64,000 nt of DNA, taken from positions 89,536 through 153,535 of the forward strand of contig NZ_DALZFB010000010.1 of NCBI RefSeq assembly GCF_031979925.1. Reading direction: 5' to 3'. Below, piece by piece: positions 44,426 to 52,415 of the stretch. The DNA comes from Pseudescherichia sp031979925 (GTDB lineage Bacteria > Pseudomonadota > Gammaproteobacteria > Enterobacterales > Enterobacteriaceae). How positions within the stretch are numbered: position 1 is the stretch's first letter; every line of letters starts with the position of its first letter. The notes under the pieces are model-generated. The model saw only the letters and a program-made list of their open reading frames with translations. It made no database searches and was not told the origin of the DNA. A program made the position numbers and the translations under genes.

Positions 44426-44434
44426 GAGCGCAAT

Positions 44435-44881
44435 ATGGAAATGGTTCTCAGAGCGTTGGCCATCTACCTGGTGTTAATGGTGGTGTTTAAAATTGCTGGA
44501 CGGCGGGCGCTGATGCAGATGACCTCATTCGATCTGATCCTGCTGCTGATTATCAGCGAGGCGACCCAGCAGGCGCTGCTGGGCAATGACTTTTCTGTTA
44601 CCGGTGCCGCGCTTACCATTATTACGCTGGTGGTAGTGGATATGCTGTTTGGCTATCTGAAGCGGTATCTACCGGGGGTTGAAGCGACCATCGATGGCAC
44701 GCCGGTGATTCTTGTGGAGAATGGACGACTTCTCGAAGAGAAGATGAAAAAGGCTGACATCTCCTATGACGATATCATGGCTTTTGCCCGTAACGGCCAG
44801 GGAATCGACAAGCTAGGGGATATCAAATACGCCATTCTGGAGCAGAACGGCCATATCTCTATCATTCCGGCCACCAAATAA
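44435..44881 (+). CDS. YetF/DUF421 family membrane protein
   Basis: A 148-residue DUF421 protein: three N-terminal membrane helices (FDLILLLIISEATQQALLG in the middle) and a soluble C-terminal domain (GVEATIDGTPVILVENGRLL and AFARNGQGIDKLGDIKYA). The family includes Bacillus YetF/YdfR, linked to spore and envelope roles, but has no established biochemical function. AGGAG lies eight bases before the ATG. It is the last gene of the 42937-44881 cluster and is followed by a terminator. Confidence 0.88.
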   Translation: MEMVLRALAIYLVLMVVFKIAGRRALMQMTSFDLILLLIISEATQQALLGNDFSVTGAALTIITLVVVDMLFGYLKRYLPGVEATIDGTPVILVENGRLLEEKMKKADISYDDIMAFARNGQGIDKLGDIKYAILEQNGHISIIPATK

Positions 44882-44882
44882 A

Positions 44883-44908
44883 AAACCGGCCAGCATGGCT
44901 GACCGGTT
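44883..44908. terminator. Bidirectional hairpin terminator
   Basis: AACCGGCCAGC / GCTGACCGGTT forms an 11-base-pair stem with one mismatch and a short loop between two convergent genes. On the minus strand it is followed by six Ts; on the plus strand by a CTCTTT tail. Confidence 0.82.
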
Positions 44909-44923
44909 CTCTTTAAGCCTGGG

Positions 44924-45010
44924 CTACTTTTTCTCAGGCTTTTTGTCACCGGACTCCGGGGACTCGGAAGGATCGTCTTTTTCAACGTTCAGGGAGTAAT
45001 CAATACGCAT
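44924..45010 (-). CDS. 28-residue small protein after yciF
   Basis: A 28-codon ORF reading MRIDYSLNVEKDDPSESPES and then a lysine-rich tail ending in PEKK. Its ribosome site TAAGGAGG overlaps the yciF stop codon (the TAA), six bases before the ATG. This is strong translational coupling for such a short ORF. It is hydrophilic and charged. I know no named homologue. It ends before a terminator on the minus strand. Confidence 0.55.
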   Translation of the reverse strand: MRIDYSLNVEKDDPSESPESGDKKPEKK

Positions 45011-45019
45011 AACGCCTCC

Positions 45020-45499
45020 TTATTTTTTGCCTTCGGCAATGCCGGTGAGCTTCACATCAGTCTGTTTCTCTTCGTTCAGCGTCTCTTCCAGCAGCTTAGC
45101 TGCTTCAGTGTAGCCCAATTTCTGAGCCAGGGTACGCAGCGTACCGTAAGAGGCAATCTCGTAGTGCTCGACCTTTTGTGCCGCACCAATCAGCCCTTCG
45201 TCGCGCAGTTCGCCTGCGGCAACGGAATCAATGATCTCCTGGGCCTCTTCGACCAGCCCCTCAAGGGCATGGCACTTCATACGGCGGATACGTAGGCCTT
45301 CGGTCACCTCAACAATCTGGTCGATTCGTTCAATCTGTCCGCGAGTCTCTTCGAGATGGGTTTCAAAGGCGGAAACCAGCTGTTCTGAGGTCGCTGCACG
45401 AGCCATTTTCGGCAGTGCGCGCGCTATCTGTTTCTCGGCGCTGTATATGTCTGACAGTTCATGAATAAATAGATCTTCAAGGGTTTTTACTGCTGGCAT
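45020..45499 (-). CDS. yciF: Ferritin-like stress protein YciF (DUF892)
   Basis: YciF is a ferritin-like four-helix protein of the DUF892 family, induced in stress in E. coli and Salmonella. It is 159 residues, starting MPAVKTLEDLFIHELSDIYSAEKQ and containing CHALEGLVEEAQEI and HYEIASYGTLRTLAQ, which carry acidic and His residues of the putative diiron centre. The ATG at 45499 has AGAGGA upstream. It follows yciG on the minus strand. Confidence 0.92.
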   Translation of the reverse strand: MPAVKTLEDLFIHELSDIYSAEKQIARALPKMARAATSEQLVSAFETHLEETRGQIERIDQIVEVTEGLRIRRMKCHALEGLVEEAQEIIDSVAAGELRDEGLIGAAQKVEHYEIASYGTLRTLAQKLGYTEAAKLLEETLNEEKQTDVKLTGIAEGKK

Positions 45500-45646
45500 A
45501 ATTAATTCCTCTTTAGGTCGCCGGAATAGATCCTTAATAAGGGATTGTGGCAATCCTGTAAAAAAAATTACAGGATTGCCACCGACAGTCAGTACATATT
45601 TATTTAATGGGTGTTACGTTAATTAAATAAAATATGTGGGCTACGG

Positions 45647-45826
45647 TCAGGAGGAACGACCGCCGCTGTGACTGTTTTGTCCGCCTTTCTTACCTGCTTC
45701 AGATGCGCGCTGCGGGTCGTTTTTGAAGTTCCCGCCGCTCTGCTGCCCGCCTTTACGGCCTGCTTCAGATGCACGCTGTTTATCTTCTGCAAAGTTTCCT
45801 GAACCGCCACGATGTTGTTGGGCCAT
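45647..45826 (-). CDS. yciG: KGG-repeat stress protein YciG
   Basis: A 59-residue hydrophilic protein with repeated KGG motifs (RASEAGRKGGQQSGGNF and RASEAGKKGGQNSHSG), the same length as E. coli YciG. E. coli YciG is linked to motility and stress. AAGGAG lies seven bases before the ATG at 45826. It is 147 bases upstream of yciF in the same direction and likely co-transcribed. In E. coli yciGFE is at a different locus. Confidence 0.93.
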   Translation of the reverse strand: MAQQHRGGSGNFAEDKQRASEAGRKGGQQSGGNFKNDPQRASEAGKKGGQNSHSGGRSS

Positions 45827-46140
45827 AATATACTCCTTCCACATACAGTTTTGGTTAAAAATAGAGGGAAGTTATTCCCCCGTCAGGCATGTTTAACTGT
45901 AGTCATAATTCCCCCGCCTTCAAGTCAAAAATCCATGGAAATATCGCCAGCGAAGCATACCAGGAGCATTCCGAGAGGGATAATTTTTCCTTATAATGAT
46001 AAATCAAGCAGATAGCAGAATATATATATCAGCGAAGCGGCAAATATATTCGCACGGCTAAATATTGCAAAATATGTCTGTCCATAATAAAAAAGCCCGC
46101 CAATGAGGCGGGCCTTGATAAGCAGGCGAAAAATATAAGG
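45827..46140. promoter_or_regulatory. AT-rich gap: yciG upstream region and mgl terminator
   Basis: This 314-base gap between yciG and mglC contains the presumed yciG promoter on the right half, where no clear -35/-10 could be set, and the mgl operon terminator (listed separately) at its right end. No ORF of note is present. Confidence 0.5.
46088..46113 (-). terminator. Rho-independent terminator of the mgl operon
   Basis: A seven-base-pair GC stem (GCCCGCC / GGCGGGC) with a five-base loop. On the minus strand it is followed by a run of six or more Ts, 28 bases after the mglC stop. Confidence 0.9.
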
Positions 46141-47151
46141 TTATTTTTTGCGCGCGTACTTCAGCGAGTCCAGCGCCACAGCGAAGATAATGATCCCGCC
46201 CTTGATGATGTACTGCCAGTACGGGTTAACGCCGATATAGGTCAGACCGTAGTTGATAACGGTAAAGATGATCACCCCGGTCACGACCCCGAGCACCGTA
46301 CCGACGCCACCGCTGAAGGAGACCCCGCCCACCACGCAGGCGGCGATGGCGTCCAGCTCGTACATAAAGCCAAGGTTGTTGGTCGCCGAGCCGATACGGC
46401 CCGCTTCCAGCATCCCGCCGAAGGCATAGAAGACGCCGGACAGGGCATAGATCATCAGCAGGTTCAGCGCCACGTTAACGCCAGAGACCTTAGCCGCTTC
46501 CGGGTTGCCACCGATAGCGAAGATATTTTTACCGAAGCGCGTCTTGTTCCACAGGATCCAGACAAAGGCCACGGCAATCAGCGCATAGAAGGTGATGTAG
46601 GAGAGGCGGAAGCTGCCCAGCGCGACAAACCCTTGCGTAAAGGTCGAGAAGCCGCTGTCGAAGCCGGAGATCGGCGATGCGCCTACGAAGTCATAGTAGA
46701 GGGAGTTGATACCGTAGACGATGATCATCGTACCTAACGTGGTGATAAACGGCGTCACGTTCAGATAGGCAATGATAATCCCGTTCACCAGACCAATAAT
46801 CGCGCCAATCACGCAGACGATAGCGATCACCGCGATAATCGGCATGGTAGCCATCTCAGGGAACACCTTGTTGGCGTTCTCCATCGACTGAAGCAGCGTT
46901 GCCGCGACAACCGCCGCGAGGCCAACCTGGCGTCCGGCGGAGAGGTCAGTCCCCTGGGTGACGATCAGCCCCGCCACGCCCAGTGCAATGATAATACGCA
47001 CCGAGGACTGGGTCAGAATGTTACTGAGGTTTAGCAGGCTCAGGAACGTTGGATCCTGGAAGATAATAATGGCCAGCAACACTAAAAGAACGACGTAGAG
47101 ACCGCCCTCTTTCAGGTAAGTGAGAAAACTCTTTTTATTTAGCGCACTCAT
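46141..47151 (-). CDS. mglC: Galactose/methyl-galactoside ABC permease MglC
   Basis: Inner-membrane permease of the high-affinity galactose importer, 336 residues, the same as in E. coli. It has eight to ten membrane segments, with GTDLSAGRQVGLAAVV and IAACVVGGVSFSGGVGT typical of sugar permeases of the CUT2 type. It is the third gene of mglBAC and lies 15 bases after mglA. Confidence 0.97.
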   Translation of the reverse strand: MSALNKKSFLTYLKEGGLYVVLLVLLAIIIFQDPTFLSLLNLSNILTQSSVRIIIALGVAGLIVTQGTDLSAGRQVGLAAVVAATLLQSMENANKVFPEMATMPIIAVIAIVCVIGAIIGLVNGIIIAYLNVTPFITTLGTMIIVYGINSLYYDFVGASPISGFDSGFSTFTQGFVALGSFRLSYITFYALIAVAFVWILWNKTRFGKNIFAIGGNPEAAKVSGVNVALNLLMIYALSGVFYAFGGMLEAGRIGSATNNLGFMYELDAIAACVVGGVSFSGGVGTVLGVVTGVIIFTVINYGLTYIGVNPYWQYIIKGGIIIFAVALDSLKYARKK

Positions 47152-47166
47152 GAGAAGCCCCTGATC

Positions 47167-48687
47167 TTAAAGGTGCAAAGACGCAAGACGTAAAATTTCG
47201 TTTTGCGTTGTCGTTTTAGTGTCAACAATTCCGGCAACGAGGCCATTGCTCATAACCAAAATACGGTCGGTAATACCCAGCAGCTCCGGCATTTCAGAGG
47301 AGATGATAATGATCCCCTTATCCTTCTTCGCCAGTTCAGCTATCAGCTGGTAGATCTCAAATTTTGCCCCCACGTCGATACCGCGCGTCGGCTCATCCAG
47401 CATCAGGATCTCTGGCTGGGTCAATAGCCAGCGGCCAATGATGACCTTCTGCTGGTTGCCGCCGGAGAGGGAACCAATCTGCGTGCGGTGGCCCGGCGTT
47501 TTGACGCGCATAGAGTCGATCACCCACTGGGTGTCGCTCTTCATGCGGCTGTTATCCAGCAGGCCAACTTTGTTTTTGTAGTTCTGGATGTTGGAGATAA
47601 GGGAGTTAAAACCGATATCCAGATAGGCATAGATACCCGTTGAGCGACGCTCTTCGGTCACCAGCGCAAAACCATTGTTAATCGCTTCGTGGGCGGTATG
47701 GTTATTGATGGTTTTCCCGTGCAGGGTAATAGTACCGCCCGATTTTTCGCGGATGCCAAACAGCGTCTCCACGATATCGGTACGCTTGGCCCCTACCAGC
47801 CCGGCAATGCCGAGAATTTCACCTTTGTGCAGGTCAAAAGAGATGTCGCGAATAGAGGGCTGACGCAGGGAGGTCAGGTTGCGCACCTCCATGATCACTT
47901 CACCCGGCTTGTTCTGTTTGTCGGGGAAACGCTGGTTCAGCGAGCGACCCACCATCATGGCGATGATTTTGTCCATATCCAGCCCTTCCAGCGGCTGGGT
48001 GGCAATCCACTGGCCGTCGCGCAGGATAGTGATCTCGTCGCAAAGCTGGAAGATCTCCTCCATCTTGTGCGAGATATAGACGATGCCGCAGCCGCGCTCT
48101 TTCAGCTTGCGGATAATTTTAAACAGATGATTGACCTCTTTTTCGGTCAGCGAGGAGGTCGGCTCATCCATAATGACGATTTTTGCATCGTAGGAGAACG
48201 CCTTCGCAATTTCGATCATCTGCATTTGCGAAACGGAGAGGGTTCCCACGCGAGCGCGCGGATCGATATCGATATCCAGCTCGTCGAAAATCGCTTTCGT
48301 ATCGCGGTACATTTTATCCTGATCGACAAACACGCCTTTGGTGGGATAGCGTCCCAGCCACATGTTGTCCATCACCGACCGCTGCAGCACCAGGTTTAGC
48401 TCCTGATGCACCATAGATATCCCGTTTTCCAACGCCTCTTTGGTCGAATGAAAATCGATCTCTTTGCCCTGGAATAGTATGCTGCCGGAATCTTTTTGAT
48501 AGATCCCAAAAAGGCATTTTAATAACGTTGATTTCCCTGCGCCGTTTTCACCCATCAGGGCGTGAATGGAGTGCGGACGCACTTTTAAATTAACGTTATC
48601 GAGTGCCTTAACGCCGGGAAATGACTTGTTGATGCCGCTCATTTCCAACAAGAATTCACCTGACGACTGAGTAGTATCGCTGACCAT
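47167..48687 (-). CDS. mglA: Galactose/methyl-galactoside ABC ATPase MglA
   Basis: Double-ATPase subunit of the Mgl importer, 506 residues, the same as in E. coli. The first ATPase has Walker A GENGAGKST and Walker B VIMDEPTSSL; the second half has signature LSGGNQQK and Walker B MLDEPTRGID. The ATG at 48687 matches the E. coli N-terminus MVSDTTQSSGEF; the longer form adds eight residues. Confidence 0.97.
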   Translation of the reverse strand: MVSDTTQSSGEFLLEMSGINKSFPGVKALDNVNLKVRPHSIHALMGENGAGKSTLLKCLFGIYQKDSGSILFQGKEIDFHSTKEALENGISMVHQELNLVLQRSVMDNMWLGRYPTKGVFVDQDKMYRDTKAIFDELDIDIDPRARVGTLSVSQMQMIEIAKAFSYDAKIVIMDEPTSSLTEKEVNHLFKIIRKLKERGCGIVYISHKMEEIFQLCDEITILRDGQWIATQPLEGLDMDKIIAMMVGRSLNQRFPDKQNKPGEVIMEVRNLTSLRQPSIRDISFDLHKGEILGIAGLVGAKRTDIVETLFGIREKSGGTITLHGKTINNHTAHEAINNGFALVTEERRSTGIYAYLDIGFNSLISNIQNYKNKVGLLDNSRMKSDTQWVIDSMRVKTPGHRTQIGSLSGGNQQKVIIGRWLLTQPEILMLDEPTRGIDVGAKFEIYQLIAELAKKDKGIIIISSEMPELLGITDRILVMSNGLVAGIVDTKTTTQNEILRLASLHL

Positions 48688-48725
48688 AATTATACCTTGT
48701 TGGCCTCGCACATCGCGTTATAAAA

Positions 48726-48745
48726 GGGCGCATCAAGATGCGCCC
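48726..48745. other. Hairpin between mglB and mglA
   Basis: A perfect eight-base-pair stem GGGCGCAT / ATGCGCCC with a CAAG loop lies in the mglB-mglA gap. It is placed to protect the 3' end of the mglB message and raise binding-protein level relative to the downstream subunits; that is inference. Confidence 0.6.
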
Positions 48746-48765
48746 AGTGAAAGCAGAACAATGAA

Positions 48766-49764
48766 TTATTTATTGCTGAACTCAGAGAGGTTCTCTTTAT
48801 CCACGCCTACGTATGGGATACGGACGATTTTCTCTTCCAGCTTCCAATTGGTGCCGTCAGCTGCGCCTTTGCCGTCAGCGAGGTTTTTCGCCAGATCAAA
48901 GGTGGCTTTCGCCTGGTTGTTGGCATCGTTCAGAACGGTACCGGCCAGCGCACCGGATTTCACCAGCGCCAGCGCTTCTGGCAGGGCGTCAACGCCGAAT
49001 ACCGGAATAGAAGATTTGTTGTGTGCCTTCAGGGCTTCTACCGCACCCATCGCCATGGCATCGTTGTTCGCGATAACCACTTCGATTTTGTTGGCGTTCG
49101 GGCCAGAGAGCCATGCATCCATCTTATCTTTCGCCATCGCGGTATCCCACATGGCGGTATCAAGCTGCAGCTGCTGAGTTTTCACACCCTTGTCGTTCAG
49201 CTCTTTGATAACGTAGGTAGTACGCGCTTCAGCATCCGGGTGGCCCGGCTCGCCTTTCAGCAGTACGAACTGGATCTGACCATCTTTGTTCAGATCCCAG
49301 GTCGGGTTCGCCGCCCAGTGTTTAGCAATCAGGTCGCCCTGAATAATGCCGGACTCTTTTGAGTCGGTACCGACATAGTAGGCTTTGTCATAGCTATCCA
49401 GCGCCTTGCGGGATGGCTCTTTGTTGAAGAAGACGATTGGCACGTTCTGGCCACGCGCTTTCTCGATAACCGTACCTGCGGCTGCCGGGTCAACCAGGTT
49501 AATAGCCAGTGCTTTAACGCCCTTCGCCAGCAGAACGTCGATCTGGTCATTCTGTTTTGACTGGTCGTTCTGCGAGTCGTTCATCAGCAGCTGAACGTCC
49601 GGCGTCTCTTTAGCATCTTTCTCAATTGCTTTACGCACAACCGACATAAAGTTGTCGTCATATTTATAAATGGTCACGCCAATGCGGGTATCTGCCGCAT
49701 GTGCTGCCGCGCCAAAAAGCATGCTTGCCATTACGGCAGACAGAGTTAAAACCTTCTTATTCAT
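48766..49764 (-). CDS. mglB: Galactose/glucose-binding periplasmic protein MglB
   Basis: Periplasmic binding protein for galactose and glucose, also the receptor partner for Trg chemotaxis in E. coli. It is 332 residues, the same as in E. coli, with a signal peptide ending AHA (about 23) and the sugar-binding fold DTRIGVTIYKYDDNFM. The EF-hand-like calcium site is at DLNKDGQIQ. It is the first gene of the operon, with galactose-dependent regulation by the sites in the 49765-50046 gap. Confidence 0.97.
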   Translation of the reverse strand: MNKKVLTLSAVMASMLFGAAAHAADTRIGVTIYKYDDNFMSVVRKAIEKDAKETPDVQLLMNDSQNDQSKQNDQIDVLLAKGVKALAINLVDPAAAGTVIEKARGQNVPIVFFNKEPSRKALDSYDKAYYVGTDSKESGIIQGDLIAKHWAANPTWDLNKDGQIQFVLLKGEPGHPDAEARTTYVIKELNDKGVKTQQLQLDTAMWDTAMAKDKMDAWLSGPNANKIEVVIANNDAMAMGAVEALKAHNKSSIPVFGVDALPEALALVKSGALAGTVLNDANNQAKATFDLAKNLADGKGAADGTNWKLEEKIVRIPYVGVDKENLSEFSNK

Positions 49765-50003
49765 GGTATCTCCGGTTTATGCAGGGTAGTTCTTGTGAAT
49801 AAAGATCGGCGGGCAGCAGAATAATGAAACGTTACTGTCGCCGAAGGTCACTCTAAAAATTGGGTCTTCCGTGTACGGTAACGCTCCAGAAAAGCTTTAT
49901 TGATTGTCCCTTGCGAAGCATCATGCCTGACCGAACGGCCTGTATTACATAATGTTTCAGGCTCTGGAACGCTGACATCATAGTCAGCGCATTGTTAAGA
50001 TAC

Positions 50004-50019
50004 TGTGAATTTACTCACA
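50004..50019 (-). promoter_or_regulatory. CRP site upstream of mglB
   Basis: TGTGAATTTACTCACA, a perfect CRP core, lies about 240 bases before the mglB ATG and next to a GalR/GalS operator. This arrangement is known in E. coli mgl, where CRP activates the operon. Confidence 0.85.
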
Positions 50020-50022
50020 GAT

Positions 50023-50036
50023 TGAAAACGGTTACA
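50023..50036 (-). promoter_or_regulatory. GalR/GalS operator upstream of mglB
   Basis: TGAAAACGGTTACA (TGTAACCGTTTTCA on the other strand) is a GalR/GalS-type operator. It lies three bases from the CRP site. The same 14-mer occurs before galS. Confidence 0.85.
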
Positions 50037-50046
50037 TGCAGCTATG

Positions 50047-51072
50047 TTATAAGTTAGTGATCGGAGCCACAGTTTGCCGCAACGCCACTGAATGGCGACG
50101 CACCAGGGTCGGCATAAAGCAGTGGGTGGCAGACAGATCCTGCGTCCCCGCCGCTCCCTGTAACGCCAGCTCAGTAGCCAGCCGGGCCATGGATGCGATG
50201 GGATAACGCACCGTTGTCAGCTGCGGATCGGTATAGCGAGCAATAGGGATATCATCGAAACCAATGAGAGAGAGATGCTGCGGTACGGCGATGCCGTTAT
50301 CCTTCAGCGCCGTCAGCGCCCCGGCGGCCATGCTGTCGTTATAGGCGAAGACCGCGGTGAGGTGCAGATTGCGGCCAAGCAGCTCAACCATCGCCGCCTC
50401 CCCGCCCTGCATATCCGGCGCGCCTACCCCTACCCAGCCTTCGGGTGCGTTGATTCCCTGTTCGGCCAGCGCCTGGCGCCAGCCCTGCTGACGCAGATCG
50501 TTGTCTTCGATACGGTGGCTGGAGCCAAGGTATCCCACGCGCTGATGCCCCTGAGCAAGCAGCATCCGGGTGGCCATCACCGCCCCGCTGACGTTATCCA
50601 ACGCAACGCAGCGGTGAGCATAGCCGGGAACCACACGGTTGATCAGCACCATGCCGGGGAACTGTTCCATAAAGCCGGCCAGCTCCTCATCGCTTAAGGC
50701 TTTAGAGTGAACAATCAGGGCGTTACAGCGCTGACGGATGAGGATCTCGATAGCGTGACGCTCTTTTTCCGCTTCATGATAGCTGTTACCGATCAGGAGG
50801 TACTTCTGGTGCTGCTGGGCCACGGTGTCTACTGCTTTGACCAACGCACCAAAGAAGGCGTCGGAGACGTCCATCACTACCACGCCAATAGTATCGCTGA
50901 CCTGGGTCGCCAGCGCCTGGGCGTTGGCATTGGGCCGATAGCCCAGCTGCGCCACCGCCTTCATCACCGCTTCACGGGTGTCGGGGCTGACCATCGCACT
51001 GTTGTTAAGCACGCGGGAGACCGTAGCGACGGAGACGCCCGCACGACGGGCCACGTCACGAATGGTAATCAT
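50047..51072 (-). CDS. galS: LacI-family repressor GalS
   Basis: GalS is the galactose isorepressor that controls mglBAC and itself. It has 341 residues (E. coli 346), with a LacI-type helix-turn-helix (ITIRDVARRAGVSVATVSRV in the first 22 residues) and a sugar-binding core. It lies upstream of mglB, in the same minus-strand direction but with its own promoter. The operator before mglB (50023-50036) and before galS (51184-51197) are likely its targets. Confidence 0.95.
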   Translation of the reverse strand: MITIRDVARRAGVSVATVSRVLNNSAMVSPDTREAVMKAVAQLGYRPNANAQALATQVSDTIGVVVMDVSDAFFGALVKAVDTVAQQHQKYLLIGNSYHEAEKERHAIEILIRQRCNALIVHSKALSDEELAGFMEQFPGMVLINRVVPGYAHRCVALDNVSGAVMATRMLLAQGHQRVGYLGSSHRIEDNDLRQQGWRQALAEQGINAPEGWVGVGAPDMQGGEAAMVELLGRNLHLTAVFAYNDSMAAGALTALKDNGIAVPQHLSLIGFDDIPIARYTDPQLTTVRYPIASMARLATELALQGAAGTQDLSATHCFMPTLVRRHSVALRQTVAPITNL

Positions 51073-51163
51073 GCCCGGCCTCCTGATTGAGATTGCAGCA
51101 GCTCACAGTTTCCCCCCTGGGTTTAGCAAGAGCGCTATTCTGGCAGGGGGAGCGGAGCCGCTA

Positions 51164-51179
51164 CGTGAGGAAGGTCACA
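51164..51179 (-). promoter_or_regulatory. CRP site upstream of galS
   Basis: CGTGAGGAAGGTCACA has a perfect right CRP half (TCACA) and a one-mismatch left half (CGTGA), with six bases between. It lies 92 bases before the galS ATG and four bases from a GalS operator, the same arrangement as before mglB. Confidence 0.75.
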
Positions 51180-51183
51180 GCAC

Positions 51184-51197
51184 TGAAAACGGTTACA
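51184..51197 (-). promoter_or_regulatory. GalR/GalS operator upstream of galS
   Basis: TGAAAACGGTTACA, identical to the operator before mglB, sits beside a CRP site. It fits autoregulation of galS as known in E. coli. Confidence 0.85.
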
Positions 51198-51228
51198 TCC
51201 GTTTTGTTAATGATTGTGATCCAGATCG

Positions 51229-52386
51229 TTATCTGGATGTATGAGAGAGTGAAACGCCTGCGGCACGGGCGGTCAGCTTGCGCCATAGCCACTCCACCGG
51301 CCCCTGGCGGAAAGCACGCAGCCAGAGCACGGAGAAGAGAATATTCACCGCCCAAATAGGTGGAATAAACGCCAGCAGCTGTAAGCGGTTAAAGTGCATA
51401 AACAGGCCGAAGCGATAGAAGATCGTAGTGCAGATTAGGGTCTGGAGCAGATAGTTGCTCAGGGCCATCCGCCCTACGCAGGCTACCGCCAGCACGATAC
51501 GCCAGCGGCAGATCTGCGGCCAGAAGCCATAGGCCAGCGCCGCATAGCCGATGGTTTGCAGCGGTGCCCCCAGCTCGCGCGGAGCCTGCAACAAAAAGGC
51601 GCACCAGCGGTACGACCAGCCCAGCTGCCACTGGGCAACAATGGCCGGCAGGTTGATCGCCACGCCGGCAAGGATCAACAGCAACCCGGTTTTACGGTAG
51701 TGCCGTAGGCTAAACTGCCCTTTCAACCAGCCGCTGCGCATCAGCGCCGCACCCATCAGCATCATGCCCGCCAGCTGCCAGCCGTACTGCGCCCCCAGCG
51801 CAATCAGACTGTTAGAGAGCATATCCGCCCGGTTGCTGATGGCTTCATAACCACCGTTGGTCTTCCACCAGTACTCATACTGAAGATTTGCCGTATCGGG
51901 TATCCATGAGCGGCTGGTCTGGTTGCCGGAGATAAAGCCCAGCAGCAGCAGCACCCCTATCCCAACGAGATAGAGCATGATACCGGTGTTAAACAGGCTC
52001 TTTATTCCCGGCGCGTCGCGCACCAGCCGCCAGCTGATTAACCCGATCAGCCCGTAGGCCAGCAGGATATCACCATCCCAGAACAGCAGGCCGTGAATAA
52101 AGCCCATCAGCACCAGCAGGGTAAGCCGGGACTGGATCCAGCGTTTGCCTTTGGCGAGCAGCAGCTGTAGCCCCGCGCCAAACAGCAGCGCAAACAACGT
52201 GAGGAATTTAACCTGGGCAAAGAGATCGAGCGTGGCCCAGGTCCAGGCATCGCGCAGGGTAATGTCGCCATACCATGCCGGATTAAGATAGGCCGCCTTC
52301 GGTAGACCGAAGGCGTTGATATTAAGCAGCAGAATACCGAGGATGGCGACGCCGCGAATGAAATCCAGCGTAACGTTTCGTTCCAT
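51229..52386 (-). CDS. yeiB: DUF418 membrane protein YeiB
   Basis: A 385-residue inner-membrane protein of the DUF418 family, with about ten predicted membrane segments, the same length as E. coli YeiB. It begins MERNVTLDFIRGVAILGILL, and the C-terminal DUF418 part includes GRMALSNYLLQTLICT. Function unknown. It lies 29 bases downstream of folE and is probably co-transcribed. Confidence 0.94.
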   Translation of the reverse strand: MERNVTLDFIRGVAILGILLLNINAFGLPKAAYLNPAWYGDITLRDAWTWATLDLFAQVKFLTLFALLFGAGLQLLLAKGKRWIQSRLTLLVLMGFIHGLLFWDGDILLAYGLIGLISWRLVRDAPGIKSLFNTGIMLYLVGIGVLLLLGFISGNQTSRSWIPDTANLQYEYWWKTNGGYEAISNRADMLSNSLIALGAQYGWQLAGMMLMGAALMRSGWLKGQFSLRHYRKTGLLLILAGVAINLPAIVAQWQLGWSYRWCAFLLQAPRELGAPLQTIGYAALAYGFWPQICRWRIVLAVACVGRMALSNYLLQTLICTTIFYRFGLFMHFNRLQLLAFIPPIWAVNILFSVLWLRAFRQGPVEWLWRKLTARAAGVSLSHTSR

Positions 52387-52415
52387 GGCGTCGCCTCTGC
52401 GCGTAATTGACGAGA

